A stretch of 58,208 bases of DNA from Rhizocola hellebori. Its GTDB lineage: Bacteria > Actinomycetota > Actinomycetes > Mycobacteriales > Micromonosporaceae. The stretch is taken from positions 1 to 58,208 of the forward strand of contig NZ_BONY01000057.1 of NCBI RefSeq assembly GCF_016862955.1, in the 5' to 3' direction. The position numbers and the translations under genes are program-made. The notes beneath the pieces are model-generated. The model worked only from the letters and a program-made list of their open reading frames with translations. It ran no database searches and was not told where the DNA came from. Of the stretch, positions 9,252-17,846 are shown piece after piece (positions within the stretch are counted from its first letter, which is position 1; each line of letters opens with the position of its first letter).

Positions 9252-9265
9252 TAGAACATGTTCCT
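9252..9265. promoter_or_regulatory. Second KstR-like half-conserved site
   Basis: TAGAACATGTTCCT matches the KstR consensus except for the last base. It is about 100 bases upstream of the KstD-like start and 55 bases from the first site. TAGAACATGTTC is the classic core of this operator. Confidence 0.5.
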
Positions 9266-9547
9266 TTAGGTACATCGACGGTTGCGTCGTCGTCAGACCT
9301 CCACGAACGGATGATCAACATCATGGAACGAAGGCGCCAAACGGGCATAGGCCTGCAGAGTCGGACGGCGGAGTCAGGGCAGGACATGAAGAACCTCGCG
9401 GCACAAGCGATCAACCCCGCTATACCGAATTACCAAGGGAGCGGTCCAGCTGCATGACCCAAACGCCTGCCGCAGCCTATGATCCATTGAGGCGGAACGA
9501 TCTTCGCCGCCTTCTCAGATGGGTGCTGTCAGAGGACACGTGAAAAT
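9266..9547. other. Intergenic stretch before the IS remnants
   Basis: No gene is supportable here. The one open frame of about 100 codons has no recognisable domain. Confidence 0.4.
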
Positions 9548-9900
9548 GGCTCTGTTGCAATCTTGGTGAATGGCCTGCTCATGCGTTCAGCAGGATGCGT
9601 TGACGGGAGTAGTTGGTGGTTGGCGCGGCCGAACATGTTGCGTTTCAACGCCTTCACCTTGTTGATCCGCCCCTCTACCCGGCCGGAGCTGTAGGGCAGG
9701 GTGAGCCCGGCGACGACGGCTTTCCAGTCTTTTGCGTAGGCCTGCGGCGAAGGTGGCGATCTCGGGCACCAGACTGGGTTCGGCGTCGGTGACCCAGGCT
9801 TCGAGTTCGTGGCCGCGGCGCTCGCGTAGCAGGACGGTAAACCTGCGGGCAGGATCCCGGGTGGCGGCCAGTTCGGGGCTGTCGACACCAACTGGCTGCT
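9548..9900 (-). mobile_element. ISL3-family transposase remnant (C-terminal part, frameshifted)
   Basis: Minus-strand translation gives the conserved C-terminus of ISL3 transposases: AVVAGLTLPYSSGRVEGRIN then KVKALKRNMFGRANHQLL. Single-base insertions interrupt it near 9735 (an extra A in AAAA) and again just before the natural stop near 9600. The sequence GGCTCTGTTGCAATCTTGG at 9548, right after the transposase end, looks like an ISL3 terminal inverted repeat. The N-terminal half of the gene is absent; a second remnant abuts it in the opposite direction. Confidence 0.75.
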
Positions 9901-10265
9901 ACGCCGCCCTGAAGATCTCGACCACCACGAACAGACCACCCTGGCCGCTATTCAAGCCGCATGCCCAGACCTGGACCGGCTCGCCGCACACATCACCGGC
10001 TTCGCCAAAATGATGGTCCACCGCACCGCGACCGCCGACCTGGACACCTTGGCTGGCCACCGTGGAAGCAGACGACATCGCCGAACTACACACCTTCGCC
10101 CGCGGCATCCGCCAGGACTACGCCGCGGTCCGCAACGGCCTGTCCCTGCCACACAGCTCCGGCGCCTGCGAGGGCAACGTTAACCGGCTGAAATCCTTGA
10201 AACGTCAAATGTTCGGACGTGCAAACTTCGACCTGCTCCGAAAACGAGTACTCACCAGACAGTAG
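9885..10265 (+). mobile_element. Second ISL3-family transposase remnant (C-terminal part, frameshifted)
   Basis: The plus strand encodes WLLRRPEDLDHHEQTTLAAI, CPDLDRLAAHITGFAKMM and, after a one-base insertion near 10049 (CACCTTGG in place of CACCTGG), VEADDIAELHTFARGIRQDY, LSLPHSSGACEGNVNRLKSL and KRQMFGRANFDLLRKRVL. This is the last 120 or so residues of an ISL3 transposase. It diverges from the copy at 9548-9900 and differs from it in sequence, so two separate insertions have decayed against each other. Confidence 0.75.
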
Positions 10266-10701
10266 GAGCCGCCACAAGATCCTCGCCAGAACCCATGATC
10301 GTGGCAGGCGACAGTTGCATCGCCCCGCGCCCGCGAACGTCTTTCATTGCTTGAATCGACTTTCGAAGGTCTAACGTCGTGGCAACGCCATCTGGTGATG
10401 GCAGAGCGGCCAGACGCATACTTTGCGCCGCTTGTTCCACAGGTTCCTGGCTGACGCACGCAGCTTCCGTGGGGCAGAAGAGGTTACCGCAGCTGCCGTA
10501 GTGCCACATGGCCAGTTCCTTACACCGCAAATTCTCAAACAGGCATTGGACGCCTGGGTCGCAAACACTCAGTGTCGGGAAGCATCCAGTATGCCGGATC
10601 TTGCTGTAGCGCTCTTCCGTTCTACCGCACATCTACGCCCGAACGACCTCGACATCTGGCGCCGGTTCCTCGTCGATTGTCAACGGACATTGAGATCTCC
10701 G
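10266..10701. other. Intergenic stretch between transposase remnants
   Basis: No gene is supportable. Open frames on both strands overlap without domain signals. The stretch probably consists of decayed mobile DNA like its flanks. Confidence 0.4.
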
Positions 10702-11095
10702 CGTGGTGTGCGGCTGTTGATCGCGGCGGGTGTAGGCACGGTGGAGGCATGCCAACGACTGCGGATCGGCCGTAAGACCGGCTATCGGTGGCGAGCCGAG
10801 ACCGGCGGGCTGCCACGAGCTCAGGTAACGGCGCCGAAGCGGCCCAGTCGTGCGCAGCCAGCATCAGTACTCCAGCGCTATTTGTCGCTGCTGGAACGCC
10901 AGCGCATCGCCACCTTACGTGTCACTGACACTTGCGCCGCGAGGGTTTAAGCGTCCGAGAGATCGCCGCGCAACTAGGCAGAGCACCTTCGACCATCAGC
11001 CGGGAGCTACGGCGCAATATGGCCACCTGTGACGCGGCTACGACGGCGATTGGGCGCATGCGCGCGCCCGTGAGCGCGCAAGGCGACCTCACTGC
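10702..11095 (+). pseudogene. IS30-family transposase N-terminal remnant
   Basis: The segment carries AACRxxxIGRKTGYRWR-type residues (ACQRLRIGRKTGYRWRAETG), RYLSLLERQRIATL and, in another frame, REGLSVREIAAQLGRAPSTI followed by SRELRRN. This is the tandem helix-turn-helix N-terminus of IS30 transposases found in actinomycetes. Frame changes occur near 10925 and again near 11030, after which YDGDWAHARARERARRP can be read in another frame. The DDE catalytic core is absent. Confidence 0.75.
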
Positions 11096-11294
11096 ACATG
11101 CCCACCAAACCATCCCGATCGGCGAACCGGGTGGAATCAACGACAGCCTGCCCTGTTTCCTTTCTGAGAGCCAGCGTTGGAGGGTACCTGCGACAGCCTT
11201 CCGGTGGCGGATGCCGTAGTCGCTCGTTCAGGCCGGGCCAGGCGCGGAGGACCTGAGCGGTCGTCCGCGCCTGGCGATGTGCCAGCCTACGTGG

Positions 11295-14200
11295 TCAGCT
11301 GTAGACCTCGAACTCGAACAGGGAGTAGCCGTATCCGGTGCCGCGTACCGTGCCGTTGATCCGCACATACCGGCCGGTGGCCCCGAGTCCTGTGTTGTCG
11401 TCGACTCCGCCGTTTCCGCCGGTGATCGAACGGACCGTCGTCCAGGTGGTGCCGTCGGCGGACGTCTGGATCTGGTACGCCGAACCGTATGCGGCCTCCC
11501 AGGTCAGCTTGACCCGGTTGATCGCATACGACTGGCCGAGGTCGACTCGTATCCATTGCGGGTCAGCGAAGGCGCTGCCCCATCGCGTGGTCAGCGAACC
11601 ATCCACTGCCGCCGAGGCGACGAAGGCGCCTTCGACGCTGGATGCGGTGGCCGGCTTGTTCAGCGCGAGGTTGTTGGTCGGAGGCGGCGGTGTGCCGTCG
11701 CCGTAGACCTCGAACTCGAACAGCGAGTACCCGAAGCCGGTGCCGCGGGTCGTGCCGTTGATGCGCACGAACCGGCCGGTGGCCCCGAGACCGGTATGTT
11801 CGTCGACCCCGCCGTCAGCGCCGGTGATCGCACGCACCGTCGTCCAGGTGGTGCCGTCGGCCGAGGTTTGGATCTGGTACGCCGAACCGAATGCGGCTTC
11901 CCAGGTGAGCTTGACCCGGTTGATCGCATACGACTGACCCAGGTCGACCTGTATCCATTGTGGATCGGCGAAGGCGCTGCCCCATCGGGTGGTCAGCGAA
12001 CCGTCCACCGCCGCCGACGCCACGTAGGCACCTTCGACGCTGGATGCGGTGGCCGGCTTGTTCAGTGCAAGGTTGCTGCCCACCGGGGGCTGGGTGGTGC
12101 CGGAGGTGAAGGTGAAATCGTCGATGTCGAACAGCGAGCCGGTGACGGCGCCGGTGAACACCAGGTACAGCTGGTTCGTTCCGGCCGGCACGGTCACCGT
12201 GCCGTTCACATCGACCCATGTCTCCCAGCCGCCGGTCGGAGCGACCGCCACCGTGGACACGACGGTGCCGGTGGGCGAGCCGACTCTTACGGTCAGCGTG
12301 CCGCCGACACCGGCCGAGGCGACGCGAGCCCTGAATCCGGTGACACCGGTCAGGTTGTAGGGCGTGAAGGAAATCCAGTCGCCGTTCTCGATGTAGCCGA
12401 CGGCGTTGCCGCCGTGCGCGCTGGCCTTGGCGGCGAGCATGACACCGTTCATCGTGCTGAAATGCTCAGCCTGCCGGGTACGTGGCTGCAGCTGGGCCTG
12501 GGCCTGGACCGCTGTCCCGGTCGGCGGGGTGTACACGGCGGCGAGCACCCCGAACACGTTGGCGGCCGCGTCGTGCTCACCGTCCACTGTGGTCTGAATC
12601 GACCCGGTGCAGCCGGTCCTGCTGGTGATGGGGTGCCCGTGACTGTCGTGGCCCAGCACATAGTTGACCACGACCCGGTTGCAGTCGATCGTGCCGACGT
12701 TCGGGTCGGTGACCCGCACCTCGTAGGGCACCAGGTCGCCGAACTGGAACACCGAGCCGTTGGGCGGGCCGATGATCTGGATCGACGCCCGGCCGACACC
12801 GACGACGACGCTGGCCGTCGACGTGCGCCCGCCCGTGTCGCGCACCGTCAGCGTCGCGGTGTACTCACCGTTGGCCGGGTAGGTGAACGTCGGGTTGGCC
12901 GCTGTCGAATCGGTGCTGCCGTTGGTGGTGAAGTCCCAGGCGTAGGTGATCGCGTCGCCGTCGGGGTCGTTGCTGCCGGCCGAGCTGAACTGCACGGTCA
13001 GCGGCGCCGCGCCGCTGGACGGATTGGCTGCGGCCTGGGCGATCGGCGCCCGGTTGCCGCCGCTGTTGAACTCGATGCGGTAGACGGCCGAGTTGGCGTC
13101 GCCACCGAACCAGGTCGTGCCGTAGTCGAGCACATACAGGGCACCGTCGGGCCCGAACTCCAGATCCATGATCGAAGTCCCGGTGAACGGCACCGGATCG
13201 ATCGCACCGGCGCTGCCATTGGCATTGATCGTGACCGCCTTGATCCAGCGGCTGGTGAATTCGCCGATGATGGCTTTCCCGTTGTACGAGGCCGGCCACT
13301 TCACGTCGGAGACCAGCGCCGGGTTGAAGTTGTAGACCGGGCCGCCCATCGGGCCGCCGCCACCCAGCTCGGGCCGCCACGGCCCCGCGCCGCCGTAGGG
13401 CAGCCAGGCTGCCTGCGACGGCGCAAGGACGGTGATGCCGGTGTTGTTGCGCGAGTTGTTCGTCGGCCCACCGGCGCAGTTGTACAGACCCAGCGACGGT
13501 CCGGTGGGGAACGTGTACTCGTTATAAGGGGTGTTGTAGTTGGAGCAGTACGGCCAGCCGAAGTTGCCCGGCGCGGTGATCCGCTCGAAGGCCACCGTGC
13601 CCGCCGGCCCGCGGTCGGCGATGGCGCCGCCGTCGGGGCCGTAGTCACCGAGGTAGACCACCCCCGTGGCCTTGTCCACGGCCATCCGGAACGGGTTGCG
13701 GAAGCCCATCGCGTACACCTCAGGCCTGGTGTTGGCCATGCCCACCGGGAACATGTTGCCCGCCGGGATGGTGTAGCCACCGGTGGCTCCCGGCCTGATC
13801 CGCAGCACCTTGCCGCGCAGGTCGTTGCTGTTGCTCGCGCTGCGCTGCGCGTCGAAGGCCGGGTTGCGGTCGGCCCGCTCGTCGATCGGCGCGGAGCCGG
13901 CCGAGTCGAACGGGTTGGTGTCGTCACCGGTTGACAGGTAAAGGTTTCCGGCCGCGTCGAAGTCGATGTCACCGCCGACGTGGCAGCACTGCCCCCGGCT
14001 GGTCGGCACGTCCAGGATCGTGACCAGCGACGCCGGGTCGATCGTGAAGTCGTCGCGCACCGTGAACCGGCCCAGCTTGTTGGAGCCGTTGAACGGGGCG
14101 AACTGCGCCGCGGTGCCGGTTGTCGGGGCGTCGCCGGCCGGGGTGCTCAGCGGCGGGGCGTAGTAGATGTACACCCACTTGTTGGTGGCGAAGTTCGGGT

Positions 14201-15173
14201 CGGCCTTGATGCTCTGCATGCCCTCCTCGTCGTGGGTGTACACCGGAAGGGTCATCGACACCTTGGTGTTGCCGTTGACGTCGGTGTAGCGGACGACTCC
14301 GCTGCGGGAGGTGTGCAGCACACCGCGGTTGGGCAGCACGGTCAGGCCCATCGGCTCGCCGACCTCGTCCACGCCCTTGGCCAGCGTCACCTGGCTGAAC
14401 GTGCCGACCGGCGGCTGGCTGCCGACCGTGCAGCTGCCGGTGCCCTGCGCCGCGTACCGGATACCGCCGAGCAGGTGGGTGCGGAAGTTGGCCTCGCTGA
14501 AGCTTTCCTGGGTGTGCCCGAGGCCGGTGTACCACGAGCGTCCGCCGTCATAGGCGCGGCACCAGGAGATCGGGTGGTCGGCGCCCATGCTGCCACCGGT
14601 GTAGGTGGACTCGTCCAAATTGGCCAGCACGTGCACCGCCGAGCGCGGGTTGGTGCGGTAGTTGTACAGCTCGTCGGTCCGGCTCCAGTTCACCGGAATG
14701 CCGGCGGTGGACGGGTGGGCCGTGTCCTCGATGCGGACAGTGACCGGCTGGATCGCCGGGTGGCTGGCGAAGTACGCGCCCACCAGGCTGCCGTACCAGG
14801 CCCAGTCGTACTCGGTGTCGGATGCCGCGTGCACGCCGACATACCCGCCGCCGGCGCGCACGTAGCGCTCGAAGGCGGCCTGCTGGGTGGCGTCGAGCAC
14901 GTCACCGGTGGTGGACAGCCAGATCACGGCCCGGAATCTGGCCAGATTGGCGTCGTTGAACTGGGTGGCGTCCTCGGTCGCCTCGACCGCGAAATTGTTC
15001 TGCGTACCGAGCTGCTGGATCGCGGTGATACCCACCGGGATCGAGTCATGCCGGAACCCCGCGGTCTTGCTGAAGATCAGCACCGTGAAGTCGGCGGCTT
15101 GCGCCGGGGTGACGTTGAAGCCGACCCCGGCCAGCACAAGGGTGACACAGAGCAGCACTCTGCGAATGAACAT
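11295..15173 (-). CDS. Secreted multidomain protein: ThuA, sugar dehydrogenase, PKD, CBM6 and two F5/8C domains
   Basis: 1,292 residues. A Sec signal (residues 1-27, ending TPAQAA) is followed by a ThuA-like domain (about 28-244: FTVLIFSKTAGFRHDSIPVG, GGGYVGVHAASDTEYDW), a glucose/sorbosone dehydrogenase-type six-bladed propeller (about 250-690: HVGGDIDFDAAGNLYLSTGD, VYAMGFRNPFRMAVD), a PKD domain (about 714-794: YAWDFTTNGSTDS), a linker domain, a CBM6-like module (about 900-1022: QAEHF, GYIENGDWISF), and two discoidin/F5-8C modules (about 1033-1157 and 1161-1291). The enzyme core probably oxidises a sugar with PQQ-like chemistry outside the cell while the modules bind polysaccharide. The ATG at 15173 is preceded by GGAAGAGGTGCC. 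The LacI-type palindrome at 15307 suggests carbohydrate control. Confidence 0.85.
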   Translation of the reverse strand: MFIRRVLLCVTLVLAGVGFNVTPAQAADFTVLIFSKTAGFRHDSIPVGITAIQQLGTQNNFAVEATEDATQFNDANLARFRAVIWLSTTGDVLDATQQAAFERYVRAGGGYVGVHAASDTEYDWAWYGSLVGAYFASHPAIQPVTVRIEDTAHPSTAGIPVNWSRTDELYNYRTNPRSAVHVLANLDESTYTGGSMGADHPISWCRAYDGGRSWYTGLGHTQESFSEANFRTHLLGGIRYAAQGTGSCTVGSQPPVGTFSQVTLAKGVDEVGEPMGLTVLPNRGVLHTSRSGVVRYTDVNGNTKVSMTLPVYTHDEEGMQSIKADPNFATNKWVYIYYAPPLSTPAGDAPTTGTAAQFAPFNGSNKLGRFTVRDDFTIDPASLVTILDVPTSRGQCCHVGGDIDFDAAGNLYLSTGDDTNPFDSAGSAPIDERADRNPAFDAQRSASNSNDLRGKVLRIRPGATGGYTIPAGNMFPVGMANTRPEVYAMGFRNPFRMAVDKATGVVYLGDYGPDGGAIADRGPAGTVAFERITAPGNFGWPYCSNYNTPYNEYTFPTGPSLGLYNCAGGPTNNSRNNTGITVLAPSQAAWLPYGGAGPWRPELGGGGPMGGPVYNFNPALVSDVKWPASYNGKAIIGEFTSRWIKAVTINANGSAGAIDPVPFTGTSIMDLEFGPDGALYVLDYGTTWFGGDANSAVYRIEFNSGGNRAPIAQAAANPSSGAAPLTVQFSSAGSNDPDGDAITYAWDFTTNGSTDSTAANPTFTYPANGEYTATLTVRDTGGRTSTASVVVGVGRASIQIIGPPNGSVFQFGDLVPYEVRVTDPNVGTIDCNRVVVNYVLGHDSHGHPITSRTGCTGSIQTTVDGEHDAAANVFGVLAAVYTPPTGTAVQAQAQLQPRTRQAEHFSTMNGVMLAAKASAHGGNAVGYIENGDWISFTPYNLTGVTGFRARVASAGVGGTLTVRVGSPTGTVVSTVAVAPTGGWETWVDVNGTVTVPAGTNQLYLVFTGAVTGSLFDIDDFTFTSGTTQPPVGSNLALNKPATASSVEGAYVASAAVDGSLTTRWGSAFADPQWIQVDLGQSYAINRVKLTWEAAFGSAYQIQTSADGTTWTTVRAITGADGGVDEHTGLGATGRFVRINGTTRGTGFGYSLFEFEVYGDGTPPPPTNNLALNKPATASSVEGAFVASAAVDGSLTTRWGSAFADPQWIRVDLGQSYAINRVKLTWEAAYGSAYQIQTSADGTTWTTVRSITGGNGGVDDNTGLGATGRYVRINGTVRGTGYGYSLFEFEVYS
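11300..12080 (-). repeat. Duplicated F5/8C module (two copies of about 390 bp)
   Basis: The two terminal discoidin domains of the large secreted protein are near-identical at protein level: both contain NLALNKPATASSVEGA, DGSLTTRWGSAFADPQWI and RVKLTWEAA. The DNA of the two copies (about 11300-11690 and 11695-12080) is also closely similar, so this is a recent tandem duplication. It may still recombine. Confidence 0.8.
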
Positions 15174-15306
15174 GATCGGTTGGCACCTCTTCCGTGGAAA
15201 AACTATGAAGACGTGCGCCGATCACGTCGGGACCGCGAACTGCCGGCCGCCCCCTGGCGGCACGAAATGCGTGTGCGCCTTCACCTCCTCCCCCTCGTTG
15301 ACGATG

Positions 15307-15320
15307 GGAGAGCGCTCTCC
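15307..15320. promoter_or_regulatory. LacI-type operator palindrome
   Basis: GGAGAGCGCTCTCC is a perfect 14-bp palindrome centred on GCGC, resembling the GGGAGCGCTCCC operators of actinomycete LacI-family repressors of carbohydrate genes. It lies 134 bases upstream of the large secreted sugar-dehydrogenase gene and the same region lies upstream of the divergent AraC gene. Confidence 0.55.
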
Positions 15321-15466
15321 AATCAGGTGCAGACAGTTAAGCAGACTCCCCCGCCCTTGTGAAGCCTCATCACGTGCCGACCGCCCGTGGCCCAGCCGAC
15401 CGGCGCAACCGAATCGTGCTCCCGGCGCATCTTCCCTCCGGAAGCCACGACGCGCGGAGATGGGCA

Positions 15467-16270
15467 ATGATTCTGGACCGGTGGGTTTGCCAGCATGAGC
15501 GGCATCTGTTCGACGGGCCGGGGTTCGTGTGGGGCGAGTTTCGCTGCCCACCGGCCGATGGCTTGTGGCGCACCGACAATCGCATTCGTGAGCACGCGGT
15601 CGTCGCTTTCGCAGGCTCGGCGGTGCGGATCACCGCGGGCCGCTTCGACACGGTCGCGACCAACGAGAGTGTCTGGTATTCGCCCGGGGTCCGCTACCGC
15701 CGCACGATGGTGGCCACCCGCGGCGACCATTGCACTTTCGTGGCCCTGTCGCCAGAATTGGCCGCGCGGCTGCGAATCCGGCCGGGCGTCCAAGCCAGGG
15801 TGTGCACAGACAGAGCGGTTATGGCCGCCTATCGTATTCGGCGCGAGATCGCCTGCGGGCATCCCGACGAGCTGGCACTCGAAGAACTCGCGTTGACCAC
15901 GCTGGCCGAGCTTTCCGGTGCCGACGAGGCTTTGTCTGGTACCAGCAAAGAAGTCGAGAAAATCAAAGAAGCGATCGCCGCCGATCCTGGCCGGCAGTGG
16001 TCCTTGGCGGAACTGGCGGCCATCGCGCACTACTCCCCCTGGTTCCTGTCGCGGATGTTCCCCAGGGTCACCGGCATGAGCCTGTGGGCATATAGGCGCC
16101 AGCAGCGGCTGCGCGCGTCGCTGCAAGAAGCGCTGCGCCCCGAGGCCAACCTCGCCGCCGTGGCGCAACGCTACGGCTTCTCCAGCCACAGCCACTATTC
16201 TCGCGTGTTCCGGGAAGCTTTCGGCTGCACGCCATCGGCCGCCCGAGACGGGTCCGCTAGAGCCCTATGA
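15467..16270 (+). CDS. AraC-family transcriptional regulator
   Basis: 267 residues from ATG 15467, which has GGAGATGGG just upstream; an in-frame GTG at 15359 lacks such a site. The N-terminal part (DGPGFVWGEFRCPP, SVWYSPGVRYRRTM, CTFVALSPEL) resembles a cupin-like ligand domain. The C-terminal 100 residues hold the double helix-turn-helix of AraC proteins: WSLAELAAIAHYSPWFLSRM, RRQQRLRASLQEAL and VAQRYGFSSHSHYSRVFREA with FGCTPSAAR. It is divergent from the ThuA/sugar-dehydrogenase gene and so may regulate it, together with the LacI-type palindrome between them. Its 3' end overlaps the convergent FG-GAP gene by 14 bases. Confidence 0.85.
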   Translation: MILDRWVCQHERHLFDGPGFVWGEFRCPPADGLWRTDNRIREHAVVAFAGSAVRITAGRFDTVATNESVWYSPGVRYRRTMVATRGDHCTFVALSPELAARLRIRPGVQARVCTDRAVMAAYRIRREIACGHPDELALEELALTTLAELSGADEALSGTSKEVEKIKEAIAADPGRQWSLAELAAIAHYSPWFLSRMFPRVTGMSLWAYRRQQRLRASLQEALRPEANLAAVAQRYGFSSHSHYSRVFREAFGCTPSAARDGSARAL

Positions 16271-17447
16271 CGTAGACAGTGTTGCGTCCACGGGCGGAGA
16301 CGAGCATGTCGGCCCGGCCGTCACCGTTCACGTCACCGAGCCCGACCACATCGAATCCGATGAGCTCACCCGCATTGGGGCCCGGATAGGTGACGATGGC
16401 CTTGCCCGTCCGTCCGGAGTAGACGGTGAATTTGCCTCCGTGATCCGCCCCGGCGCTGCTCAGGTAGGAGCCGACCACCACGTCGGCGCGACCGTCGCGA
16501 TCGACGTCGCCCGCGCCCCGGCCCGGCCCCGCGCCCTCACCTGGTTCGGTGCCGGTGAAGCGCCACACCAGCTTGCCGTCACGGCCGTCGAAGACATAGG
16601 CGTCGCCGTTGGCCGTGGAGAAGTCGCTGACGTAGACATCGTCGCGTCCGTCGCCGGTGACGTCTCCGGAACTCGCGGTGAAGAACCAGCCGAAGTCGCC
16701 GCCCGGCGTCTGACCCGCGACGGTGAACCGCCACCGGCCATGGCGGTCGTAGACCGAGGCCGTGCCGCCCTGACCCTCGCCCGCGTCGGGAGCGCCGATC
16801 ACGTAACCGTCCGCCAGCGCACCCGCACCCCAGCCGAACGCGTCACCTTCGCGGGCGCCGGTGTGCGTCCGCTTGACGGCCCCGCTTCGGCCGTCGATGA
16901 CGACAGCCTTATTGGCACACGGCGCACCCACCACGACGTCGCCGCCGCCCGCGCTCGCCACCGCCGCGCCGAACTGGCCGCCCGGCTCCACACCCTCGTG
17001 CCTGGCGATCAGCGCTCCCGTCCGTCCGGAGTGGACATAGACTCTGCCCTTGGCTGGCGACTGGACGCAGGCCAGCTGTGCCACGCCCGGGGCGCCGACG
17101 ACGATGTCGGGCACACTGTCGCCGTCCACATCGCCCGCCTCCGCGATCGAGTAGCCGAACCTGTCACCGGGCTGGCCGTGAAACTTGTGCAGCAGCTTTC
17201 CCGTGCGTCCGCTGCGAACCTCGACCAGGCCGACCACACCGGCGGTGTCGGTGTAGCCGGGGGCGCCGACAATGATGTCCGCCACCCGATCGGAGTCCAC
17301 ATCGGATATTCGCGCCACCGCGCCGCCATACACGCTCGCCGGCTGGCCGACGAAAGTGTGCAGGATCCGCGGCTCGCACGGGCGGGCCTGGGCTGGTCCG
17401 GTCGCGCCCAGCAGCACAACCACCGCCACCAAAGCTGTGGCCTTCAT
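16257..17447 (-). CDS. Secreted FG-GAP repeat protein (integrin-alpha-like propeller)
   Basis: 396 residues from ATG 17447 (GAGAGG upstream). The signal peptide (KATALVAVVVLLGATGPAQA) is followed by about seven repeats of the FG-GAP type: GDVDGDSVPDIVVGAPG, GDVTGDGRDDVYVSDF, GDVDRDGRADVVVGSYL and GDVNGDGRADMLVSARG. The D-x-D/N-x-D-G motifs are calcium-binding loops of a seven-bladed integrin-like beta-propeller. SGRTGKL-type spacer segments recur in each blade. No enzymatic motif is present, so a binding or surface role outside the cell is likely. Its 3' end overlaps the AraC gene tail-to-tail. Confidence 0.9.
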   Translation of the reverse strand: MKATALVAVVVLLGATGPAQARPCEPRILHTFVGQPASVYGGAVARISDVDSDRVADIIVGAPGYTDTAGVVGLVEVRSGRTGKLLHKFHGQPGDRFGYSIAEAGDVDGDSVPDIVVGAPGVAQLACVQSPAKGRVYVHSGRTGALIARHEGVEPGGQFGAAVASAGGGDVVVGAPCANKAVVIDGRSGAVKRTHTGAREGDAFGWGAGALADGYVIGAPDAGEGQGGTASVYDRHGRWRFTVAGQTPGGDFGWFFTASSGDVTGDGRDDVYVSDFSTANGDAYVFDGRDGKLVWRFTGTEPGEGAGPGRGAGDVDRDGRADVVVGSYLSSAGADHGGKFTVYSGRTGKAIVTYPGPNAGELIGFDVVGLGDVNGDGRADMLVSARGRNTVYVIGL

Positions 17448-17846
17448 ATGATGCCTCTCTACCCGCGACGGACCGCCCGCCGCGGGTGCCGTCGACGCTA
17501 AGAGGCCACGTCCGAGGTCGGCTGTCACGCAGTTGTCCAGTTGCCCCTGCCACAGCCGCTCTCACCGGGCCTAGACGTCCCGGAAGCCCGACAGCTTTGG
17601 ACTTGCCTTCTGGGCGCGAGCTCGATGTCTGCAGCTGCGCAAGCGGCTGAGGCATTCCGCTTCCACGTCGCGGCAAGCGCTCCCGGCGCGGGGACCTTTC
17701 GGGTTCAGTCATTCGTCGATGAATCGCGCCTGTAAGCGTGAGCTGGCGTCAATCGACCGCTACCGCATCAACCTAACCAGACGGTGTCGCACACAGCTAT
17801 TCGGTGATGACATTGCGTAGTGGCGACCTTAGCGAAGGGTGGAACT
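17448..17846. other. Divergent intergenic stretch
   Basis: About 400 bases between two secreted-protein genes that read apart. No gene, hairpin or operator that can be defended was found; promoters for both genes must lie here. Confidence 0.4.

Noticed and set aside
10252-10632. 126-codon minus-strand frame between IS remnants
   Set aside because: No recognisable domain, no strong start and lies between decayed transposases; I could not distinguish it from noise.
11277-13934. 885-codon open frame on the plus strand
   Set aside because: It lies antisense to the ThuA/sugar-dehydrogenase gene, and its translation is Arg/Gly/Val-rich repeats without domains, as expected from high-GC opposite-strand frames.
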